Assembly: GCA_965250245.1 (NCBI GenBank)
Contig: OZ252296.1
Coordinates: 4,650,001-4,714,000, forward strand
DNA: 64,000 bases
Direction: 5' to 3'
Source of the DNA: JABDIP01 sp965250245
GTDB taxonomy: Bacteria; Pseudomonadota; Alphaproteobacteria; DSM-16000; Inquilinaceae
Shown here: piece after piece, positions 8,798 through 17,053 of the stretch
How positions within the stretch are numbered: the stretch's first letter is position 1
Layout: the number at the start of each line of letters is the position of its first letter
Program-made: the position numbers and the translations under genes
Notes under the pieces: model-generated
The model's input: the letters and a program-made list of their open reading frames with translations, nothing else
Database searches by the model: none
Told to the model about the DNA's origin: nothing

Positions 8798-8874
8798 CGT
8801 CGTTCCCGCGAATGCGGGAACCTCGACCGGCCTGCGCTGGTCCCATCGAGGTTCCCGCATTCGCGGGAACGACG
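8798..8874. repeat. 29-bp perfect inverted repeat, GTTCCCGC type intergenic palindrome
   Basis: The arm at 8798-8826 is the exact reverse complement of the arm at 8846-8874, around a 19-nt loop that itself begins and ends with short GACC/GGTC pairing. The core is GTTCCCGCGAATGCGGGAAC. Elements with this core are scattered between genes in many alpha-, beta- and gammaproteobacteria. Here it sits between the hydroxyacid dehydrogenase and SDR genes, where it could slow transcription or shield mRNA. Confidence 0.85.
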
Positions 8875-8912
8875 GCCTTTGTTGCATCCGCATCCTTGCC
8901 TAGGAGCACCTC

Positions 8913-9665
8913 ATGAACGCACTCGACCTGAAGGGCCGGACCGCCATCGTCACGGGCGGCGCCAAGGGCATCGGCCTCGCCACGGCGGAGCGCATGTTGG
9001 ACTCCGGCGCCGCGGTGAGCCTGTGGGATCTGGATGCATCCGGGCTGGCGGACGCCGCGCAGGCACTGGGTGACAAAGGCACAGTGGAGACCGTGGTCAT
9101 GGACGCGACCAATCCGGACTCCGTCGACAAGGCGGCAAGGACGACGCTCGATCGCTTCGCCAAGGTCGACATCCTGGTCGCCAATGCGGGCGTCGTCGGG
9201 ACCATCAAGCCCGCCTGGGAGTATTCGCTGGCGGAATGGGACCGGCTGATCCGCCTGGACCTGACCAGCGTGTTCCTGTCCTGCCGCGCCCTGGTGCCGC
9301 ACATGTTGGGCAACGGTTACGGCCGGATCGTCATCGTATCGTCGATTGCCGGCATGGAGGGGGCGGCCAACAACGCCGCCTATTCCGCCGCCAAGGCCGG
9401 CGCCATCGGCTTCACCAAGGCGCTGGGCAAGGAGCTGGCGACCACCGGTGTCATCGCCAATTGCGTCACCCCGTCGGGCATCGAGACCGGCATGCTGAAG
9501 GAGGTGACCGACGAGTACCTGTCCTATGTGCTGACCCGCATGCCGATGAACCGGTTGGGCCAGCCGGAAGAGGCGGCCGCTCTGATCGCCTGGTTGTCCT
9601 CGGAGGATTGCTCCTTCAGCACCGGCGCGGTGTTCGACCTGTCCGGCGGTCGGGCAGTGTATTGA
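8913..9665 (+). CDS. Short-chain dehydrogenase/reductase (FabG-like)
   Basis: This 250-residue classical SDR uses NAD(P)H to oxidise or reduce a hydroxyl/keto pair. The cofactor motif is TGGAKGIG (residues 14-21), followed by NAG at 91-93. The catalytic set is Ser143/Ser144, Tyr157 and Lys161 (YSAAK). Asp39 after beta-2 favours NAD. An AGGAG ribosome site lies about 8 nt before the ATG. It is the last gene of the probable TRAP catabolic unit, 125 nt behind the hydroxyacid dehydrogenase with a palindromic repeat between. A role in fatty acid synthesis is less likely because no fab genes are nearby. Confidence 0.9.
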   Translation: MNALDLKGRTAIVTGGAKGIGLATAERMLDSGAAVSLWDLDASGLADAAQALGDKGTVETVVMDATNPDSVDKAARTTLDRFAKVDILVANAGVVGTIKPAWEYSLAEWDRLIRLDLTSVFLSCRALVPHMLGNGYGRIVIVSSIAGMEGAANNAAYSAAKAGAIGFTKALGKELATTGVIANCVTPSGIETGMLKEVTDEYLSYVLTRMPMNRLGQPEEAAALIAWLSSEDCSFSTGAVFDLSGGRAVY

Positions 9666-9677
9666 CCAAAGAGTAGA

Positions 9678-9772
9678 ACCACAGAGACACAGAGCCACAG
9701 AGTACCAACAAGGATTGGCGGCACCCGGGGGCTCGCACCCGTTGTTTCTCTGCGCCTCTGTGTCTCTGTGGT
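9678..9772. repeat. Imperfect 25-bp inverted repeat of the ACCACAGAGACACAGAG type, between convergent genes
   Basis: The left arm (9678-9702) and right arm (9748-9772) are reverse complements apart from two positions, around a 45-nt spacer. This CACAGAGACACAGAG palindrome is a recognisable intergenic repeat in proteobacterial genomes. It lies exactly between the ends of two convergent genes, so it may also act as a two-way transcription stop. Confidence 0.8.
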
Positions 9773-9777
9773 GAAGC

Positions 9778-10539
9778 CTATTGGTCTTTTGTTTGCGCTG
9801 GCGCGCCAGGCTCCAGGGGCTCCCGGCGGTTGATCACCGAGGGCCGGGCGCCGTCGGTGTGGGCCGGGGCGGTCCAGCGCACGGCGTTGCCGATCACCCG
9901 CAGGACCTGGTCGTCGCGGTAGATCGGGAAGGTCTCGTGGCCGGGGCGGAAATAGAAGATGCGGCCGCGGCCGCGGCGGTAGCAGCAGCCCGAGCGGAAC
10001 ACCTCGCCGCCCTGGAACCAGCTTATGAAGACCAGCGCCTCGGGCTCGGGCACGTCGAAGGGCTCGCCATACATCTCCGTCGCCGGCAGCTCGATATAGG
10101 GGCCGATGCCCTCGGCGATCGGATGGCCGGGATCGACCACCCAGAGACGCTCCCGCTCGCCCTCATCGGCCTCCCTCCAGGCGAGGTCGCAGCTTGTCCC
10201 CATCAAGCGGCGGAACACCTTGGCGTGGTGGCCGGAATGCAGGACCACCAGCCCCATGCCCTCGAGCACCCGGCGCTGCACCCGGTCGACGATCTCCTCG
10301 GAGACCTCGCGATGGGCCATGTGGCCCCACCACAGCAGCACGTCGGTCGCGTCCAGCACCTCCCGGGTCAGCCCGTGCTCCGGCTCGTCCAGGGTGGCGG
10401 TGCGGATGGCGAGACCGTCGGACGCGATGCCGGCGGCAATGGCGCCGTGGATGCCCTCGGGATAGAGCTCGGCCACCACGGGCTTGCTCTTCTCGTGGCG
10501 GAACTCGTTCCAGACGGTGACGCGGATTGGCTGTGTCAT
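9778..10539 (-). CDS. ThuA-like domain protein (trehalose utilization family)
   Basis: This 253-residue protein matches the ThuA family, a glutamine-amidotransferase-like fold. It begins with IRVTVWNEFRHE, contains DVLLWWGHMAHRE and GLVVLHSGHHAKVF, and ends its domain with GRIFYFRPGHETFPIY. ThuA proteins have been linked to trehalose and related sugar catabolism, though the exact reaction is not settled. No trehalose transporter or other thu gene is adjacent, so the substrate here is open. The gene is monocistronic and convergent with the SDR gene. Confidence 0.88.
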   Translation of the reverse strand: MTQPIRVTVWNEFRHEKSKPVVAELYPEGIHGAIAAGIASDGLAIRTATLDEPEHGLTREVLDATDVLLWWGHMAHREVSEEIVDRVQRRVLEGMGLVVLHSGHHAKVFRRLMGTSCDLAWREADEGERERLWVVDPGHPIAEGIGPYIELPATEMYGEPFDVPEPEALVFISWFQGGEVFRSGCCYRRGRGRIFYFRPGHETFPIYRDDQVLRVIGNAVRWTAPAHTDGARPSVINRREPLEPGAPAQTKDQ

Positions 10540-10629
10540 GGCAACAGCGATACCGCGCCGCGCGGCGAATTACAAACGCCTGTCGAGGGGGTATGATCCG
10601 GCCTGCGTACACGCCTGAGGGAGAGCGCC

Positions 10630-10983
10630 TTGTACGAGATCATCGATCGTCACATGCCGCACACGATCGGCATCCAGGTCGGCGGCGACATTCAGGAGGA
10701 ACACTTCGTGCAGCTCCGGGAGGAGATGGCGGGCATCCTCGACGAGTCGGCGCCATTGAACGTGGTATTCATCTGCGCCGAGGGCGTCGAGATGCAGCCG
10801 GCGGTCCTGTGGGACGACATGAACTTCATCCAGGGCCGGGCCGGGCAGTTCGGTCGCATGGCCCTGATCGGCGGCGAGGAGTGGCTACCGATGGTCGAGA
10901 TCGTCCGGGATGCGGGATTCGACTCCCGCTTCTTCAAGCATGCCGAGGCCGACGCCGCCTGGGACTGGGCCAACAACGGCTGA
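10630..10983 (+). CDS. SpoIIAA-like/STAS-related small protein
   Basis: This 117-residue soluble protein resembles the SpoIIAA-like family (STAS fold). It opens with IGIQVGGDIQEEHFVQL, contains an alternating strand/helix pattern with LNVVFICAEG, then WDDMNFIQGRAGQFGRMALIGGEEW, and ends in a helix. I start at a TTG at 10630, preceded by GAGGGAG; an ATG at 10654 would remove the first strand. The family is often found as a stress or membrane-associated accessory protein, with no established enzymatic role. The SRAP gene follows 13 nt later and may be co-transcribed. Confidence 0.7.
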   Translation: MYEIIDRHMPHTIGIQVGGDIQEEHFVQLREEMAGILDESAPLNVVFICAEGVEMQPAVLWDDMNFIQGRAGQFGRMALIGGEEWLPMVEIVRDAGFDSRFFKHAEADAAWDWANNG

Positions 10984-10996
10984 TCGGCGTCCTGCG

Positions 10997-11677
10997 ATGT
11001 GCGGCCGCTATCTCATCACCACGCCCGTCGAGGCAATCCGGCAGATCTTCCAGGTCGATCAGCGGCCGAACCTGGCGCAGCGCTACAATGTGGCGCCGAC
11101 CCAGTCGGTGCCGATCATCCGGCGCGGCGAGGCCGGGCGCGAGCTGGTCACGGTGCGTTGGGGGCTGGTGCCGTTCTGGGCCAAGGACCTGAAGATCGGC
11201 GCCAGGATGATCAACGCCAAGGCCGAGACGGTGGCCGAGAAACCGGCCTTCCGCGACGGCTACAAGCGCAAGCGCTGCCTGGTCCTGGCCGACGGGTTCT
11301 ACGAGTGGAAGAAGATCGAGGGCGGCAAGCAGCCCTATTTGATCCGGCTGAAGACCGCCGAGCCGCTGGCCTTCGCCGGGCTTTGGGCAGACTGGAAGGA
11401 CAAGGCTTCCGGCGAGCGGATCGAGAGCTGCACCATCATCACCACCGAGCCGAATGCGCTGATGGCGACGATCCACAACCGCATGCCGGCGATCCTGCCG
11501 CCGGAGGCCTACGACCTCTGGCTCAACCCGGAGGCGGCCGATGGCCAGGGGCTGCTGCTGCCGTTCCCGGCCGAGGCGATGGAGGCATATCCGGTCAGCC
11601 CAAGGGTCGGCAACGTGAAGAACGACGACCCGGCGCTGATCGAGCCGATCCCGGTGCAGGCGGCGCTGGAGCTGTAG
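10997..11677 (+). CDS. SRAP-domain protein (YedK/HMCES family), abasic-site DNA crosslinker
   Basis: This 226-residue protein protects abasic sites in single-stranded DNA by forming a thiazolidine link through its N-terminal cysteine. I chose the ATG at 10997 because removal of Met1 must expose Cys2 (MCGRY). Other active-site residues are visible: Asn73 and Glu77 in NAKAET, Glu103 in GFYEWKK and His160 in TIHNRMP. Length and residue spacing match E. coli YedK. A longer in-frame reading from 10910 would bury Cys2 and is rejected. It is not linked to an SOS box that I can see. Confidence 0.96.
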   Translation: MCGRYLITTPVEAIRQIFQVDQRPNLAQRYNVAPTQSVPIIRRGEAGRELVTVRWGLVPFWAKDLKIGARMINAKAETVAEKPAFRDGYKRKRCLVLADGFYEWKKIEGGKQPYLIRLKTAEPLAFAGLWADWKDKASGERIESCTIITTEPNALMATIHNRMPAILPPEAYDLWLNPEAADGQGLLLPFPAEAMEAYPVSPRVGNVKNDDPALIEPIPVQAALEL

Positions 11678-11687
11678 CTCGCGGCGC

Positions 11688-12470
11688 TCAGGACCCGCGA
11701 TAGGGCGCGAACCAGCCGAGGCCCTCGGCGGTCGTCGTCCTCGGCCAGTACTCGCAGCCGACCCAGCCGTCATAGCGCTGGACGTCGAACCAGTCGAACA
11801 GGAACGGATGGTTGATCTCGCCGGTGCCGGGTTCGTGACGGCCGGGCGTGTCGGCGATCTGAATATGGGCGATGCCGTCCTTCAGCGCCGCGAAGGTCGG
11901 GCCCAGATCGCCCTGCATGATCTGCATGTGATAGCAGTCGTATTGCAGGAAGAGGTTGTCCGATCCGACCTGCTCGAACAGGGCCATCGCGTGGGCACTG
12001 TAGCTGACGAAGAAGCCCGGCATGTCGCGGGTGTTGATCGGCTCCAGCAGAAGCCGGATTCCGGCCGCCTTCATGGCCTCGGCCGCGAACCGCAGATTTT
12101 CGACGAGCGTCTCCGTGGCGGTCTTCGGATCGAGACCATCCGGCCGAATTCCCGCGAGGCAGTTGACGTTGGTGCATCCGAGCGCCGCGGCGTAGTCGAT
12201 CGCCGCGCCGACCCCATCCTGGAACGCGCCCACCCGGTCCGGCAGGCAGGCGATGCCGCGCTCGCCGCCATCCCAATCGCCGGGCGGCAGGTTGAACAGC
12301 ACCTGCGTGAGGCCATGCGCCCTGAGCAGGTCGGCGATCCGGTCCTTGTCGTAGGCGTAGGGAAAGTGGAACTCGACCCCCGCGAATCCGGCCTCCGCGG
12401 CCGCGGCGAAGCGGTCGAAGAAGTCCAGCTCCGAGAAGAGCATGCTCAGATTGGCGCAGAACCTCGGCAA
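11688..12470 (-). CDS. hyi: Hydroxypyruvate isomerase-like TIM-barrel protein
   Basis: This 260-residue xylose-isomerase-like TIM barrel is close to hydroxypyruvate isomerase, which converts hydroxypyruvate and tartronate semialdehyde. I start at TTG 12470, preceded by GGAGG. This gives M-P-R-F-C-A-N-L-S-M-L-F, the standard beginning of Hyi proteins; a later ATG would lose the first strand. Metal and catalytic residues include Glu in LLLEPINTRD, Asp/His in YDCYHMQIMQGD, His in HIQIADTPGRHEPGTGEI and the terminal Glu in GCEYWP. It converges with the SRAP gene with a gap of only 10 nt. No gcl or glxR neighbour is present. Confidence 0.88.
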   Translation of the reverse strand: MPRFCANLSMLFSELDFFDRFAAAAEAGFAGVEFHFPYAYDKDRIADLLRAHGLTQVLFNLPPGDWDGGERGIACLPDRVGAFQDGVGAAIDYAAALGCTNVNCLAGIRPDGLDPKTATETLVENLRFAAEAMKAAGIRLLLEPINTRDMPGFFVSYSAHAMALFEQVGSDNLFLQYDCYHMQIMQGDLGPTFAALKDGIAHIQIADTPGRHEPGTGEINHPFLFDWFDVQRYDGWVGCEYWPRTTTAEGLGWFAPYRGS

Positions 12471-12704
12471 CCGGACCTCCCGGATTGGCGCTCGGCCCCC
12501 GGGCCGATGCCAGCGGATTAGGCCGCCGGCGGAGGCCGAAGTCAAACGGCGGTTGGGACGCGCCATTGGCTGCCGAATTCTGCGATCGCACCGGGCGGCA
12601 ACGTGGTTAACAGAATCTTTGCAGAGACCCGGCAGGGTCGGGTGGACCTTGGCCGGGGGCGGACCGGCGGCGGCCTGCCGCTCCCGAATTCGGAAGGGAC
12701 GCAC

Positions 12705-13664
12705 ATGACGACCTTGCTCATCCTGGCGTCGCTGGCGGCTATCGGCGTGACCCTGCTGGTCTGGTGGTGGCGCAAGCGGATCAATTCCCTGCGCTATGCC
12801 GGCGGCGCGGTGCTGGCGTCGGCGGTGGCGCTGGCCGGCATCTGGAGCGTCACCGTGGTGGCGCCCGGCACCGTCAAGGTGCAGATCCTGTTCGGCACCG
12901 TGAAGGCGGAGACGCTGGACGAGGGGCTGCACCTGATCAACCCGCTGATCGACCTGGTCATCTACGACGTCCGCCGCCAGCGCGTCGACGTCACCGCCGC
13001 CCAGGGCGAGGCCAGCGGCGCGCCGGCGGTCGGCGCCGACGGGGTGCGGCTGGACCGGGTCGATGCCACCATGCCGTTCCGCCTGTCGCCGGAATACGCC
13101 GGACGGGTGCACCAGCGCATGGGGCCGAACTACCTCTATCTGATGGTGGCGCCGGTCGCCCGCTCCGCCCTGCGCGACGCCATCTCGCAGTTCCCGGCGG
13201 AGAGCGTTGCCACCACCAATCGCGACGCCGTCGCCGCCCGCGCCACCGAGCTGTTCGCCACCAAGCTGGTCGGGGAGCTGGCGGAGAGCGGCTTCTCCAC
13301 CCAGGAGGCACAGGGCGCCTTCGTGGTCTCGCCGACCCAGCTGCGCCGGGTCGAGCTGCCGGCCCGCATCCTGCAGGCCAATGCGGAGAAGCGGGCGGCG
13401 GAGATCGATCTGGAGCGGCAGCGCACCATCACCCTGATCGCCCAGGAGGAGGCGGTGCGCCGCGGCAACGAGGGCCAGGGCGTGCGCAACCTGATCGACA
13501 GCCTGGGCCTGGCCCGCTCGCCGAGCCCGGAACAGATCGCCGACCTGCTGCGCGCCATGGCCAACAAGACGACCGCCGACGCCCTGGTCCGCGCGGTGGA
13601 GGACGGCGACGTCAACGTCATGGTGATCCCCCACGGCACGCCGACGGCGCTGACCGGTCGATAG
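12705..13664 (+). CDS. SPFH/Band 7 domain membrane protein (prohibitin-like)
   Basis: This 319-residue protein has one or two N-terminal transmembrane segments (about residues 2-18 and 28-48, with W-W-W-R-K-R between). An SPFH domain follows, beginning near VVAPGTVKVQILFGTV and containing the typical DEGLHLINPLIDLVIYDVR. A coiled-coil section rich in Ala, Glu and Arg follows (about 220-270). The start is the ATG at 12705, with AAGGGA before it. SPFH proteins form oligomers in membranes and help quality control or microdomains. No NfeD or FtsH partner is beside it, so it is an isolated prohibitin-type member. Confidence 0.85.
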   Translation: MTTLLILASLAAIGVTLLVWWWRKRINSLRYAGGAVLASAVALAGIWSVTVVAPGTVKVQILFGTVKAETLDEGLHLINPLIDLVIYDVRRQRVDVTAAQGEASGAPAVGADGVRLDRVDATMPFRLSPEYAGRVHQRMGPNYLYLMVAPVARSALRDAISQFPAESVATTNRDAVAARATELFATKLVGELAESGFSTQEAQGAFVVSPTQLRRVELPARILQANAEKRAAEIDLERQRTITLIAQEEAVRRGNEGQGVRNLIDSLGLARSPSPEQIADLLRAMANKTTADALVRAVEDGDVNVMVIPHGTPTALTGR

Positions 13665-13900
13665 TCGGGGCGATTGAAGCCGAAGGCCCGCGATCGAGAC
13701 GGCCCTGGGCGGAGCGCTGGTGCCTCCCGACACCGGGGATTGATGTCTCCGGCGCCGGCCGGGTGATCACCGACACTGATCTTGAGATAGTCTTGTGGTG
13801 CACTGCCGGCACCGTGGCAGCGATCGCGCCGGAGCCCGGCGGTCGACACTCGCACCTCCGGGGTCGATGCGATCCTGCCCGCAACACTGGGGCGCATCGC

Positions 13901-14815
13901 ATGAAACGCTCATCCATAGCTGGGAATCCTGCCGTTCGCGCCATGAGCGTACTTGCCGGCCTGACGGCGATCGCCGCGTTGACCGCCTGCGAACCCACCG
14001 CCGCCGATCCAGGAACGGCGAAGGGGCGAGCCGATGGCGGTTTGAGCATCTGGATCAGTGAGGCGCGGCCCGCGGAGGCTGCGGAGGGGGAGGTTACCGA
14101 GAGTGTCCGGACGGACGCGCTGCGCCAATTGGAGGCGGCGATTGGCGGGCTCGACTGCAGCCGGCTGCGGCTGGTTGACGCGACGCGCACCGGCGACATC
14201 GAGCTGCGCGGGCATGTGCCGAGCGCAGAGATCATTCCCGACCTGGTGGCCTCTGCGCAGCGGCTGTTGGGCGACGACACCCGGATCGTCGGCAATGTGA
14301 TCGTCCTGCCGGCACCGCACTGCACGGTGCTGGAGCGCGCCGAGGCGCTGGGACTTGCGCAGTCGCCAGAGCAGACGAACGACCCGCTCGCGGTGGGCAC
14401 GCAGACCTGGTCCGACATGCCGCGGGCCGCCCACGGCGACCGCGCGGCCTTCAGCTTGCAGGCGCCGTCCTATGACGCGCACATCTATGTCGACTATTTC
14501 GACAGCGCCGGCACCGTGGTGCACCTGATGCCGAGCGACTTCCAGGCCGAGAACCGGTACTGGGCGGATGCGACGATCACCATCGGCGGGCCGGAGAGCG
14601 ACACGCGGCTGTTCTATGATTCGCCCCTGGGGCTGGACATCGTGCTGGTCGTCGCCACCAGCGAACCGCTCTATGGCGGCATCCGGCCGCTCGTGGAGGA
14701 CGGCGCCGGCTACCTCTCCTGGCTGGGCGGCCGCGTCCGGGACCAGCGCGAGGCCCATGCCGATTTCCACGGCGAATGGGCCTTCATGCTGATCCTCACG
14801 GAGCCCCGCGGCTGA
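13901..14815 (+). CDS. Lipoprotein with BON-like and DUF4384-like regions
   Basis: This 304-residue protein has a lipoprotein signal (lipobox L-T-A-C at about 27-30), so it is anchored in the envelope. Residues about 60-125 contain D-I-E-L-R-G-H-V-P-S and a strand/helix pattern like BON-type or secretin-N-like modules. The C-terminal half (about 165-295) resembles DUF4384: YDAHIYVDYFDSAGTVVHLMP is characteristic, and this domain often accompanies caspase-like peptidases and kinases. No such partner is fused here. The function is unknown. The preceding 236 bp (13665-13900) holds no gene I can support. Confidence 0.6.
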   Translation: MKRSSIAGNPAVRAMSVLAGLTAIAALTACEPTAADPGTAKGRADGGLSIWISEARPAEAAEGEVTESVRTDALRQLEAAIGGLDCSRLRLVDATRTGDIELRGHVPSAEIIPDLVASAQRLLGDDTRIVGNVIVLPAPHCTVLERAEALGLAQSPEQTNDPLAVGTQTWSDMPRAAHGDRAAFSLQAPSYDAHIYVDYFDSAGTVVHLMPSDFQAENRYWADATITIGGPESDTRLFYDSPLGLDIVLVVATSEPLYGGIRPLVEDGAGYLSWLGGRVRDQREAHADFHGEWAFMLILTEPRG

Positions 14816-14837
14816 GGCGGGGGCGTATCGTGGCGCC

Positions 14838-15206
14838 ATGCTGGTCTGGAACGAAGCCGACGTCATCTCCTGTCTCGAGGTCCTGCCTGAAGTGGGCGAG
14901 GACGAGACAGCGCATGCCTTCACGGTGGCCCGGGACGGCCTCCGGCTGGAGATCACCATCTTCCAGTATGACGGCGATGTCGCGATCAGCCTATTCCGGG
15001 ACGGGGTCGCGGACCCCGTTTTCGACGTCACGCTGCTGGGGTGCCAGGGCATCCGGCTCGTCAAGGACCCGGCCGCCGAACACCTGGAATTCGCCCCGGC
15101 GAAGTGCTTAGGCGGTCGTTATGACGGCGAGTCGCCACCGTCCTGCGGCATCTTCGTGTCGGTGAGGCCGTCGATCCGGCTGCGGCTGTTCAGCCACGCC
15201 GCGTAG
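14838..15206 (+). CDS. Hypothetical protein, 122 residues
   Basis: I do not recognise this protein. It is acidic at the start and has mostly alternating beta strands: a region LRLEITIFQYDGDVAISLFRD and another with DPVFDVTLLGCQGIRLV suggest a small beta sandwich. It has no signal peptide or membrane segment. It starts 22 nt after the lipoprotein gene, so the two are probably co-transcribed. Codon usage looks like its neighbours. An immunity-protein-like role would be a guess without support. Confidence 0.55.
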   Translation: MLVWNEADVISCLEVLPEVGEDETAHAFTVARDGLRLEITIFQYDGDVAISLFRDGVADPVFDVTLLGCQGIRLVKDPAAEHLEFAPAKCLGGRYDGESPPSCGIFVSVRPSIRLRLFSHAA

Positions 15207-15241
15207 CGGTCGGCATAAAGCCGATGGATCGCAGGTCACCG

Positions 15242-15868
15242 ATGAAGATCGTGCTGTTGCGGCATGGGGAAAGCGTCTCGGCGGCGGGCCCCGATGCGGC
15301 GGTCTGTCCAGCCGATGACCACAACCCCCTCACACCCGACGGCATCGCCCGGATGGAGGTGTTTGCCGCCGAGGTCGCCGGAGCGCTGAACCGACCAAAA
15401 GTCTTGTCCAGCGACATGCGGCGGGCGCAGGAGAGCGCCGCGGTCGTCGCCCGGCGCCTCGATACCGAGGTCGAGATCTGGCCCGAGCTGCGGGAAGTGC
15501 TGTCCGTCGACGCGGAGGTGGCGTCCGAAGGCCTCCGACGTCAATTCCGCGCGTTCTGGGAGCGGTTCTATCTGGGCGACGCGTCGGACGCGCAGGTCGC
15601 CCGGGCCCGGCGCAACGCCGATCGCGTGCGCGCCAAGGTCCGAGAGCGGGCCGGAGACGCCTCGGATCTCATCCTCGTCAGCCATGGTGGCATGATCGAG
15701 GTCCTGATGGCCGGCCTGTTCAGCGGATACGCCCGGGTCGGGTACACGGTCGAGTATCTGCTGAGTCCCGGAGCGTTTCACCTGCTGGAGCTGACGGTGA
15801 GCACCGGTGAAATCCGCCATTTGCGCCTGCTTGGCGCCAATTGCTCGGCGTTCCCGGAGCTGCCCTAG
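15242..15868 (+). CDS. Histidine phosphatase family protein (phosphoglycerate mutase-like)
   Basis: This 208-residue cytoplasmic phosphatase has the catalytic R-H-G-E motif at residues 7-10, the arginine in SSDMRRAQESA, a glutamate in WPELRE and the second histidine in VSHGG. These are the key residues of the branch that uses a phosphohistidine intermediate. I start at ATG 15242 (M-K-I-V-L-L-R-H) instead of an in-frame ATG 18 nt upstream, because the shorter form begins at the conserved first strand. Members act on varied phosphorylated metabolites or proteins; no substrate can be assigned. Confidence 0.88.
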   Translation: MKIVLLRHGESVSAAGPDAAVCPADDHNPLTPDGIARMEVFAAEVAGALNRPKVLSSDMRRAQESAAVVARRLDTEVEIWPELREVLSVDAEVASEGLRRQFRAFWERFYLGDASDAQVARARRNADRVRAKVRERAGDASDLILVSHGGMIEVLMAGLFSGYARVGYTVEYLLSPGAFHLLELTVSTGEIRHLRLLGANCSAFPELP

Positions 15869-16087
15869 CGCGGTCCCGGCCCGGCCCGCTGGCCTGCGCG
15901 CCTCAGGAATCTGTGGCGTCGCCGGCCGGACGGACGCAGACTGTCGGACGGGCGGCCGGATTTCGACGGGCCGTGGCAAGGGAGATGCATGACGGCCCGC
16001 CGAGCGGGTCGAGGACAGCCGGCGTAGCGATACAGATGACCCTCCCGGCCGCCAAAGGCGCGCCGGCGCCGTTGGGAGGATCGAATA

Positions 16088-16747
16088 ATGTCCGGAGAAC
16101 CTGGCCAGCAATATTATGTGGCCCAGTATGGCAGCGTAGAAATCCACCAGAACGTCATCGGGCAGTACTGGCACCCGGAGAATGACAGCGGCTGGAGAAG
16201 CCGCCACTGGTGGGCCCACCAGTTCCTCAACGTGCTGTCGCGCTGCACCGCCGAGGCGGTGCGCCTGGTCGAGCGCCGGGTGAAGAACCCGAAGGCGGAG
16301 ATCTTCCAGTGCGACGCCGGCAACAAGCAGGTGCAGCGCTTCCTGAGGAACCTGAAGGCGCTGCGGACGACGAACACGAAGCGCAACGTGATGGGCGCCA
16401 ATTACGGCAACCTGGTGCAGGAGGAGGCCTATTACCTGCTGCCGAAATACTGGGACAAGCCGCGCAAGATCCAGGAGGACGAGGTCGGCGACTATGTCCT
16501 GGAGACGCCGGAGAAGCTGAACGACCACGCCTTCTCGGCCAGTTTCGAGAAGACCGCCGCCGGCACCAAGAAGATGCGTCCCGATGTCCGCCTCGCCCTG
16601 GGCGAGGGCTACGAGGCGGTCTACGACATCACCTCCATGGGCGGCCTGGACCACATCACCAAGCGCAACCGCCTGATGCAGAACCGCAAGGTCCTGTTCA
16701 TCGCCGAGGTGGCCTACCCGTCAAAGACGGTCGACGACTTTCAGTAG
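16088..16747 (+). CDS. Unrecognised 219-residue protein with a possible PD-(D/E)XK-like nuclease core
   Basis: I do not recognise this protein as a named family. A strong ribosome site (GGGAGG, 7 nt spacing) precedes the ATG. The first 40 residues are rich in aromatic residues, followed by basic helices (about 45-100). Residues 164-182 read R-P-D-V-R with Asp166, then a strand with Glu176 and Asp180 (YEAVYDITS) and His189. This resembles the proline-aspartate and acidic positions of a restriction-endonuclease fold, although the usual lysine after the second acid is missing; Glu112/Glu113 could be the helix glutamate. No signal peptide or immunity gene is visible. Nuclease function is inference only. 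Confidence 0.6.
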   Translation: MSGEPGQQYYVAQYGSVEIHQNVIGQYWHPENDSGWRSRHWWAHQFLNVLSRCTAEAVRLVERRVKNPKAEIFQCDAGNKQVQRFLRNLKALRTTNTKRNVMGANYGNLVQEEAYYLLPKYWDKPRKIQEDEVGDYVLETPEKLNDHAFSASFEKTAAGTKKMRPDVRLALGEGYEAVYDITSMGGLDHITKRNRLMQNRKVLFIAEVAYPSKTVDDFQ

Positions 16748-16794
16748 CCCGCCTGTACGGCGGCGGCGCGGCATCACGATTTCTGCGAGAGACC

Positions 16795-16871
<77 letters not shown>

Positions 16872-17053
16872 TGGAGGTGTGACGGGCGGGCGGCATGGAT
16901 GCGCCGGCCCGTCAGGATGCGGGAACCTACGCGAGCGGCCTGTCGGAGGCAAGAGCGGAATTGCCCTGCGGCAAACGCAACTGTTGCGCGACGGACACGG
17001 GGTGTGGCAAAGCGTCTGCGGTGCCGCGTGCCCTCTGGTAATATAGGTGTGCG

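Noticed and set aside
8798..8874. CRISPR-like unit
   Set aside because: It is a single inverted pair without regularly spaced direct copies, and there are no cas genes.
11688..13733. A 681-residue fusion of the isomerase-like protein with an upstream region
   Set aside because: The extra N-terminal 420 residues are antisense to the SPFH gene; the TTG at 12470 with GGAGG gives the normal 260-residue protein.
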